This document shows positions 23,616 through 28,564 of a stretch of 28,564 bases of DNA, piece by piece. A model generated the notes under the pieces. That model saw only the letters and a program-made list of their open reading frames with translations. It did not search any database and had not been told where the DNA came from. This DNA is from an uncultured Phascolarctobacterium sp. GTDB lineage: Bacteria > Bacillota > Negativicutes > Acidaminococcales > Acidaminococcaceae. The stretch spans positions 1 to 28,564 of the forward strand of contig UQWU01000022.1 of NCBI GenBank assembly GCA_900544885.1, written 5' to 3'. Each line of letters opens with the position of its first letter. Positions within the stretch are counted from its first letter, which is position 1. The translations under genes and the position numbers were made by a program.

Positions 23616-24067
23616 TAAGCTTCACCACCCTTTTCTTGTGCGGCAGCTTCAGCTTCCTGTTGAGCTTTAGTCACAAATTTGCATTTAATCGGCAATTTGT
23701 GGCTTGCAAGACGCATAGCTTCTCTTGCAATCTCTTCGCTAACACCGTTCATTTCGAACAGTACACGACCAGGTTTAACTACTGCTACCCAGTATTCCGG
23801 AGAACCTTTACCAGAACCCATACGAGTTTCAGCAGGTTTTGCAGTAATCGGTTTGTCCGGGAAAATTTGAATCCAAACTTGGCCACCACGTTTGATGTAA
23901 CGGGTCATAGCAATACGTGCTGCTTCGATCTGACGGTTGGTAATCCAAGCGGGTTCCAATGCTACCAGACCAAAATCGCCATGAGCGATTCTGTTACCAC
24001 GCATAGCACGGCCGGTCATACGACCTCTATGTTGTTTACGATGTTTAACTCTCTTCGGTAATAACAT
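23615..24067 (-). CDS. rplP: 50S ribosomal protein L16
   Basis: 150 residues. MLLPKRVKHRKQHRGRM, GGQVWIQIFPDKP, RMGSGKGSPEYWVAVVKPGRVLFEM and MRLASHKLPIKCKFV are the L16 signatures. It helps position the A-site tRNA. The tail of about ten Glu/Ala-rich residues is a little longer than in many L16. One-base overlap with rpmC. Confidence 0.98.
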   Translation of the reverse strand: MLLPKRVKHRKQHRGRMTGRAMRGNRIAHGDFGLVALEPAWITNRQIEAARIAMTRYIKRGGQVWIQIFPDKPITAKPAETRMGSGKGSPEYWVAVVKPGRVLFEMNGVSEEIAREAMRLASHKLPIKCKFVTKAQQEAEAAAQEKGGEA

Positions 24068-24073
24068 GTCTGA

Positions 24074-24742
24074 TTATGCCTCCTTTGCGGGAGCAGTTTT
24101 AGCTGCTTCTTTGCTTTCAGGAAGAACTTCACCTTTGTAGATCCATACTTTTACGCCGATACGGCCATAAGTAGTATGTGCTTCTGCAGTGCCATAATCG
24201 ATGTCAGCACGCAGAGTGTGCAGAGGAATGCTGCCTTCACGATAGGATTCGCTACGAGCGATTTCAGCACCGCCCAGACGACCGCCGCAGGTAATTTTGA
24301 TACCTTTAGCACCCATACGCATAGTACGGCCAACGCATTGTTTCATAGCACGACGAAAAGCAATGCGGCGTTCCAATTGTGCTGCAATGTTCTCTGCAAC
24401 CAAGGTTGCGTCCATATCCGGGGTTTTTACTTCAACGATATTGATTTCGATAGCGCTTTCAGTCATTTTCTTCAGGTCGGATTTCAGCAGTTCAATGTTG
24501 CTGCCTTGACGACCGATTACCATACCAGGTTTTGCAGTATGGATGGAAATGCGGGCTTTATTGGATGCGCGTTCGATTTCTACTTTGGAGATACCGGACA
24601 GGAACAGTTTTTCTTTAATGAATTCACGAATTTTGATATCTTCTAAAAGGTATTTTTCATAGTCTTTATCAGCGTACCATTTGGAATCCCAGCCTTTGAT
24701 AACGCCAACACGGAGACCATGCGGATTAACTTTTTGACCCAC
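24074..24742 (-). CDS. rpsC: 30S ribosomal protein S3
   Basis: 222 residues. MGQKVNPHGLRVG at the start, the KH domain loop GMVIGRQGSNIELLKSDL, and a C-terminal domain with GGRLGGAEIARSE and TYGRIGVKVWIYKGE. It lines the mRNA entry channel. Start is GTG at 24742. Six bases separate its stop from rplP. Confidence 0.98.
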   Translation of the reverse strand: MGQKVNPHGLRVGVIKGWDSKWYADKDYEKYLLEDIKIREFIKEKLFLSGISKVEIERASNKARISIHTAKPGMVIGRQGSNIELLKSDLKKMTESAIEINIVEVKTPDMDATLVAENIAAQLERRIAFRRAMKQCVGRTMRMGAKGIKITCGGRLGGAEIARSESYREGSIPLHTLRADIDYGTAEAHTTYGRIGVKVWIYKGEVLPESKEAAKTAPAKEA

Positions 24743-24769
24743 TATCTTTTCCCTCCTTCTGACGGGATA

Positions 24770-25102
24770 TTATTTTTCTTTAACTGCTACAGTTACGTGG
24801 CTAGAGCGTTTCAAAATTTTGAAAGCCTGTCCACGAGAACGAGGATGAATACGTTTCATAGTCGGACCTTGATCTACAAAGCAAGAAGATACGATCAGGT
24901 TATCCACGTTCATGTCATAATTGTGTTCTGCATTAGCAACTGCACTGCGCAGAACTTTTTCGATTACCTCAGAACCAACCTTCGGGGTGTATTTGAGGAT
25001 AGCGAATGCTTCACCAACGGATTTACCGCGGATCAGATTGATAACGATACGCAATTTGCGCGGAGCAATGCGAATATATTTAGCAACTGCTTGTGCTTCC
25101 AT
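24770..25102 (-). CDS. rplV: 50S ribosomal protein L22
   Basis: 110 residues. AKYIRIAPRKLRIVINLIRGK and the tunnel-lining loop near GPTMKRIHPRSRGQAFKILKRSSHVTVAV identify L22, whose hairpin reaches the exit-tunnel constriction where macrolides bind. GGGAGG site before the ATG. Confidence 0.98.
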   Translation of the reverse strand: MEAQAVAKYIRIAPRKLRIVINLIRGKSVGEAFAILKYTPKVGSEVIEKVLRSAVANAEHNYDMNVDNLIVSSCFVDQGPTMKRIHPRSRGQAFKILKRSSHVTVAVKEK

Positions 25103-25124
25103 TCTATGTGTTCCTCCCTTCCCC

Positions 25125-25400
25125 TTATTTCAAGCCGGTGGTCTTATCTGCGTGACCTTTGTAAGTACGAGTAGGAGCGAATTCTCCCAATTTGTGGCCT
25201 ACCATATCCTCGGTAATGAATACCGGAACATGTTTGCGTCCGTCATGAACCGCAATGGTGTGACCAACGAAAGACGGAATAATAGTAGAGCTGCGAGACC
25301 AAGTCTTAACAACTTTTTTATCATTAGCGGCATTAAGCACGTCAATTTTTTTCAAAAGACTTGCATGGACAAAAGGTCCTTTTTTAACTGATCTGGACAC
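25125..25400 (-). CDS. rpsS: 30S ribosomal protein S19
   Basis: 91 residues. MSRSVKKGPFVHASLLKKI, WSRSSTIIPSFVGHTIAVHDGRKHVPVFI and HKLGEFAPTRTYKGH are diagnostic. It sits in the 30S head with S13. Start is GTG at 25400, eight bases after AAAGGAGG. Confidence 0.98.
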   Translation of the reverse strand: MSRSVKKGPFVHASLLKKIDVLNAANDKKVVKTWSRSSTIIPSFVGHTIAVHDGRKHVPVFITEDMVGHKLGEFAPTRTYKGHADKTTGLK

Positions 25401-25429
25401 TAGGTTAGCCTCCTTTCTTTATCCTGTTA

Positions 25430-26260
25430 TTATTTGGTTCTACGTTTCAGAATTAACTTAGTAGAAGATTTTTTCTCTCTGCGAGTACGAGTACCGAATG
25501 CACATTTACCCCAAGGAGTAACAGGACGTTTACGACCAACGGGGGAGTGACCTTCACCACCACCGTGCGGATGGTCGTTAGGATTCATTACTACGCCGCG
25601 GTTAGCAGGACGAATGCCCAACCAACGGTTACGGCCAGCTTTACCAATGCAAATGTTTTCAGCATCGATGTTACCAACTTGACCGATAGTAGCACGGCAG
25701 TTGATATGAACTTTACGGATTTCGCCGGAAGGAAGACGCAGCAGAGCATAGTCGCCTTCTTTAGCCATCAGCTGTGCGCTGGTACCAGCACTACGAGCCA
25801 TTTGGCCGCCTTTGCCGATTTTCATTTCTACATTGTGTACGGTAGTACCAAGAGGAATGTTTTTCAAAGGCAGGCAGTTACCAACTTTGATATCAGCTTC
25901 AGGACCGCTTACTACAACGTCGCCAACTTTTAAGTCGAGCGGAGCGATGATGTAACGTTTTTCACCGTCAGCATAGTTTACCAGAGCGATACGTGCGTTA
26001 CGGTTAGGATCGTATTCGATAGTAGCAACTTTAGCCGGAATACCGTCTTTAGCGCGTTTGAAATCGATGATACGATATTGTCTTTTGTTACCGCCGCCTT
26101 GATGACGAACGGTGGTTTTGCCGGTGTTGTTACGGCCTGCATGTTTATTCAGTTTTTCAACAAGCGGGCGGTACGGCTTATCAGTCGTAATCTCTTCGAA
26201 GGCAGACACAGTAATAAAGCGTCTGGAAGGAGAATACGGATTAAAGCTTTTAATAGCCAT
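25430..26260 (-). CDS. rplB: 50S ribosomal protein L2
   Basis: 276 residues. MAIKSFNPYSPSRRFITV, GGGNKRQYRIIDFKR, and the C-terminal VVMNPNDHPHGGGEGHSPVGR with the conserved histidine near the peptidyl transferase centre. Full length. Ends in the basic STKLILKRRTK. Confidence 0.99.
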   Translation of the reverse strand: MAIKSFNPYSPSRRFITVSAFEEITTDKPYRPLVEKLNKHAGRNNTGKTTVRHQGGGNKRQYRIIDFKRAKDGIPAKVATIEYDPNRNARIALVNYADGEKRYIIAPLDLKVGDVVVSGPEADIKVGNCLPLKNIPLGTTVHNVEMKIGKGGQMARSAGTSAQLMAKEGDYALLRLPSGEIRKVHINCRATIGQVGNIDAENICIGKAGRNRWLGIRPANRGVVMNPNDHPHGGGEGHSPVGRKRPVTPWGKCAFGTRTRREKKSSTKLILKRRTK

Positions 26261-26287
26261 TTAACTTTACCTCCTGTTATGCGTTAA

Positions 26288-26578
26288 TTACATTCCTTCG
26301 AAAAGGGGAATCGTATTGCCTTCAGCAAGCTTCACGATTGCTTTCTTATAATCGGAACGTTTGCCAACATATTTACCCATGCGTTTGGTTTTGCCCATTA
26401 CGCGAATGGTATTTACATTCAATACTTTTACGCCAAAAACTGCTTCTACAGCTTGACGAATTTCAACTTTGTTAGCTTCCAGAGGAACCTGGAAGGTGTA
26501 TTTGTTTTCTTGCATCATTTGAGAAGTTTTCTCAGTGATGATGGGGCGAATCAACAAGTCGCGAGGATTAGCAGCCAT
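26288..26578 (-). CDS. rplW: 50S ribosomal protein L23
   Basis: 96 residues. LIRPIITEKTSQMMQENKYTF, VEIRQAVEAVFGVKVLNVNT and MGKTKRMGKYVGKRSDYKKAIV fit L23, the trigger factor and SRP docking protein at the tunnel exit. Its ATG overlaps the rplD stop by one base (TAATG). Confidence 0.98.
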   Translation of the reverse strand: MAANPRDLLIRPIITEKTSQMMQENKYTFQVPLEANKVEIRQAVEAVFGVKVLNVNTIRVMGKTKRMGKYVGKRSDYKKAIVKLAEGNTIPLFEGM

Positions 26579-27204
26579 TATGCGAGCACCTCCTCAATTT
26601 TTTCTACAACATCTTTTGCAAGGAATACTTTGTTGCTGTTCAGGATATCAAAGCAATTCAAGCCCATGTTAGTAATGGTACTTACTTTCGGCATGTTACG
26701 TGCGGAAAGTTCAACATTAGCGTTGGAACCGTCAGTGATCAACAAAGCTTTTTTGTCAGCAGCTTCAAAAGCGTTCAGCATGGAAGCTACTTGTTTGGTT
26801 TTCGGAGCGTCGAAAGCTAAACCTTCAACAACTACGAGTTCACCTGCTGCAACTTTAGCAGACAGTGCGCAGCATAAAGCTAAACGACGAGCTTTACGAG
26901 GCATTTTCTTTGCATAGCTGCGAGGTTGCGGACCAAAAGTAGTACCGCCGCCTACCCATACAGGAGAACGGTTGGAACCGCAACGTGCGCGACCGGTACC
27001 TTTTTGTTTCCAAGGTTTGCGGCCACCGCCACGAACCATAGCACGAGTCTTGGTTGCGGAAGTACCTTGACGTTGGTTAGCCAGCTGCATTACAACTGCT
27101 TGATGTACTACAGCTTCGTTGAACTCAGCGCCAAATACGGAATCATTTAATTCTATTTCACCGGTAACTTGACCGGACAGATCATATACTGATAACTTCG
27201 GCAT
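26578..27204 (-). CDS. rplD: 50S ribosomal protein L4
   Basis: 208 residues. GTSATKTRAMVRGGGRKPWKQKGTGRARCGS is the conserved tunnel-lining loop, and GGTTFGPQPRSYAKKMPRK follows. In E. coli L4 also represses the S10 operon. I start at the ATG at 27204 (MPKLSVYDLSG), nine bases after GGAGG; an ATG at 27213 sits directly on that site. Confidence 0.98.
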   Translation of the reverse strand: MPKLSVYDLSGQVTGEIELNDSVFGAEFNEAVVHQAVVMQLANQRQGTSATKTRAMVRGGGRKPWKQKGTGRARCGSNRSPVWVGGGTTFGPQPRSYAKKMPRKARRLALCCALSAKVAAGELVVVEGLAFDAPKTKQVASMLNAFEAADKKALLITDGSNANVELSARNMPKVSTITNMGLNCFDILNSNKVFLAKDVVEKIEEVLA

Positions 27205-27233
27205 TAGAAGCATCCTCCTTTCTCTTGCTTATC

Positions 27234-27875
27234 TTATTTATTCGGTTTTACAGTTTCTTTCAGAACAACGTAAGAACCGGTAGCACCAGGAATAGCGCCT
27301 TTAACAAGAATAAGATTACGTTCTACGTCTACTTTAACGATGGTCAGGCGTTGAACAGTTACATTTTGATTACCCATACGGCCAGGCAGTTTTTTGCCTT
27401 TGATTACACGGCCGCCAGGACCAGAATGCATTGGGCCCATAGAACCGGGTTCACGATGAGATTTGGAACCGTGTTTCATAGGTCCGCGAGAGAAATTGTG
27501 GCGCTTAATAGTGCCTGCAAAGCCTTTGCCGCGGGATACGCCGCTTGCATCAATCAATTCGCCTGCTGCAAAAATATCAGCTGCGATTTTTTGGCCGATT
27601 GTATATTCAGAAGGAGCAGACAAACGCAATTCTCTGACAAACTTAACCGGCGCAACGCCAGCTTTGTCAAAATGGCCTTTCATCGGTTTGGTGGTATGTT
27701 TTTCTTTCATTTCACCAAAGCCTAATTGAACAGCATTGTAACCGTCTGTTTCTTCGGTTTTGTTTTGAAGTACAACGCAGGGACCTGCTTCTACAACAGT
27801 TACAGGAATCAGTCTGCCGTCAGCTTCAAAAATTTGGGTCATGCCCAGTTTTTTGCCTAAGATACCTTTAGCCAT
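27234..27875 (-). CDS. rplC: 50S ribosomal protein L3
   Basis: 213 residues. MAKGILGKKLGMTQIFEADGRL, the central GKGFAGTIKRHNFSRGPMKHGSKSHREPGSMG loop reaching toward the peptidyl transferase centre, and VIKGKKLPGRMGNQNVTVQRL are diagnostic. An early 50S assembly protein. GGAGGTG precedes the ATG. Confidence 0.99.
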   Translation of the reverse strand: MAKGILGKKLGMTQIFEADGRLIPVTVVEAGPCVVLQNKTEETDGYNAVQLGFGEMKEKHTTKPMKGHFDKAGVAPVKFVRELRLSAPSEYTIGQKIAADIFAAGELIDASGVSRGKGFAGTIKRHNFSRGPMKHGSKSHREPGSMGPMHSGPGGRVIKGKKLPGRMGNQNVTVQRLTIVKVDVERNLILVKGAIPGATGSYVVLKETVKPNK

Positions 27876-27890
27876 TATTGCACCTCCTCC

Positions 27891-28202
27891 TTACAGTTTA
27901 ATTTCAATATCTACGCCAGCGGGAAGATCCAGACGCATCAGAGCATCAACGGTCTTAGCGGTTGGTTCCAGAATGTCTACAAGTCTTTTGTGAGTACGCA
28001 TTTCGAATTGTTCACGAGAATCTTTGTTTACATGCGGGGAACGCAGAATAGTATAAATATTTTTTTCAGTAGGAAGGGGAATCGGACCAGATACTTGAGC
28101 ACCGGTCTTTTTTGCAGTTTCTACAATCTTAGTAGCACTTTGGTCGAGTGCTTTGTGGTCATACGCTTTTAAGCGTATTCTAATCTTTTGAGACTTAGCC
28201 AT
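27891..28202 (-). CDS. rpsJ: 30S ribosomal protein S10
   Basis: 103 residues from MAKSQKIRIRLKAYDHKALDQS to LPAGVDIEIKL, the standard length. It is also the NusE transcription factor partner. The ATG at 28202 is ten bases after AGGAGG; a longer frame from 28247 enters the structured leader and was rejected. First gene of the superoperon in this window. Confidence 0.98.
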   Translation of the reverse strand: MAKSQKIRIRLKAYDHKALDQSATKIVETAKKTGAQVSGPIPLPTEKNIYTILRSPHVNKDSREQFEMRTHKRLVDILEPTAKTVDALMRLDLPAGVDIEIKL

Positions 28203-28224
28203 TAAAAAATATCCTCCTAAAATC

Positions 28225-28304
28225 GCCCAGTTTCTATGAACGGACATACTCCGTGAAAATCTCCCTGTCTAACAGGCAAGCAACCTTTCACATCATCGCA
28301 GGGC
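28225..28304 (-). promoter_or_regulatory. structured leader of the rpsJ operon
   Basis: The minus-strand transcript can form nested pairings: GUGAAA (28291-28286) with UUUCAC (28258-28253), enclosing CCUGU (28276-28272) and ACAGG (28268-28264) with a UAG loop. A small CGGA/UCCG hairpin (28253-28241) adjoins and would compete for one base. An outer GCCC/GGGC pairing (28304-28301 with 28228-28225) could close the whole. Such leaders often mediate autoregulation by a ribosomal protein, but I cannot assign it to a known class. Confidence 0.45.
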
Positions 28305-28324
28305 CATACCAATAAACATAAGAA

Positions 28325-28356
28325 ATATGAGGGGGTCATTTTAGCCCCCCTCATAT
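28325..28356 (-). terminator. hairpin between tuf and rpsJ, probable tuf terminator
   Basis: ATATGAGGGGG (28356-28346, minus strand, written as paired with 28335-28325) forms an 11-bp G/C-rich stem with a loop of about ten bases. The following tail TTTCTTATGTTTATT is only moderately T-rich, so partial read-through into rpsJ is possible. No good separate promoter is visible between here and rpsJ. Confidence 0.65.
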
Positions 28357-28394
28357 TAGGGATTTAACTAAAATTATTATTTGTAGTCGCTAGA

Positions 28395-28564
28395 TTATTT
28401 GCCTTCAACTTCGGAAACAACACCAGCGCCAACGGTACGACCGCCTTCGCGGATAGCGAAACGCAGACCTTTTTCAATAGCGATCGGGGTGATCAGTTCT
28501 ACTTCCATGGTTACGTTATCGCCAGGCATTACCATTTCTACGCCTTCAGGCAGTTCAGTTACGC
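28395..28564 (-). CDS. tuf: elongation factor Tu, C-terminal fragment (5' end outside window)
   Basis: The last 55 residues of EF-Tu, ending VTELPEGVEMVMPGDNV, then the ITPIAIEKGLRFAIREGGRTVGAGVV segment and a terminal VSEVEGK before TAA at 28397. This is domain 3, which contacts aminoacyl-tRNA and EF-Ts. Its place just upstream of rpsJ matches the str-S10 arrangement of many bacteria. Confidence 0.97.
   Translation of the reverse strand, partial: VTELPEGVEMVMPGDNVTMEVELITPIAIEKGLRFAIREGGRTVGAGVVSEVEGK

Noticed and set aside
28203..28247. Longer N-terminus for S10
   Set aside because: Would translate through the ribosome site and leader; the standard S10 start at 28202 has a good AGGAGG.

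Overview
The window reads as chromosome of a low-to-mid GC anaerobic Firmicute, most likely a Negativicutes member (Phascolarctobacterium/Acidaminococcus-like). This is inferred from gene content and style: a two-subunit iron-sulfur class I fumarase joined to malic enzyme, an S-box riboswitch, a zinc-type S14, a zinc-lid adenylate kinase, and a single rpsJ-to-rplQ run with rpsD inside the alpha block. The genus was not tested against any database. Apart from an insertion-sequence fragment at the left edge, every supported gene is on the minus strand.

Left edge (1-1330): the 3' end of an IS30-family transposase on the plus strand, then about 350 bases of non-coding DNA with hairpins, then a complete tmRNA gene (ssrA, minus). 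Its tag ends in EYALAA. A near-consensus promoter lies about 110 bases upstream of the mature tmRNA 5' end.

Metabolic part (1328-7215): nhaC and a gene of the L-2-amino-thiazoline-4-carboxylate hydrolase family form one pair. metQ stands alone behind a clear SAM-I (S-box) riboswitch with its own promoter, antiterminator and terminator. A three-gene operon follows, malic enzyme then fumarase alpha then fumarase beta, which can carry fumarate to malate to pyruvate.

Accessory and housekeeping part (7280-13760): a probable five-gene run in transcription order: hydantoinase/oxoprolinase-like ATPase, histone-deacetylase-fold hydrolase with an extra cysteine-rich tail, dITP/XTP pyrophosphatase (rdgB), YfcE-like phosphodiesterase, DUF1653 protein. 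Three of its junctions overlap or nearly abut. Next is a two-gene operon encoding an HD-domain protein made of two HD-like repeats, one degenerate, and a secreted protein of unknown function.

Ribosomal superoperon (13868-28564): in transcription order tuf (partial) | rpsJ rplC rplD rplW rplB rpsS rplV rpsC rplP rpmC rpsQ rplN rplX rplE rpsN rpsH rplF rplR rpsE rpmD rplO secY adk infA rpmJ rpsM rpsK rpsD rpoA rplQ, closed by a strong hairpin with a UUCG loop. The map gene often found between adk and infA is absent, and the ecf-truA-rplM-rpsI genes that often follow rplQ in Firmicutes are not there. A structured leader precedes rpsJ.

I found no CRISPR array, phage, toxin-antitoxin or defence system. 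The least ordinary items are the hydantoinase-like/deacetylase-fold pair, the cysteine-rich tail on the latter, the duplicated HD protein, and the regulatory structures around ssrA, metQ and rpsJ.
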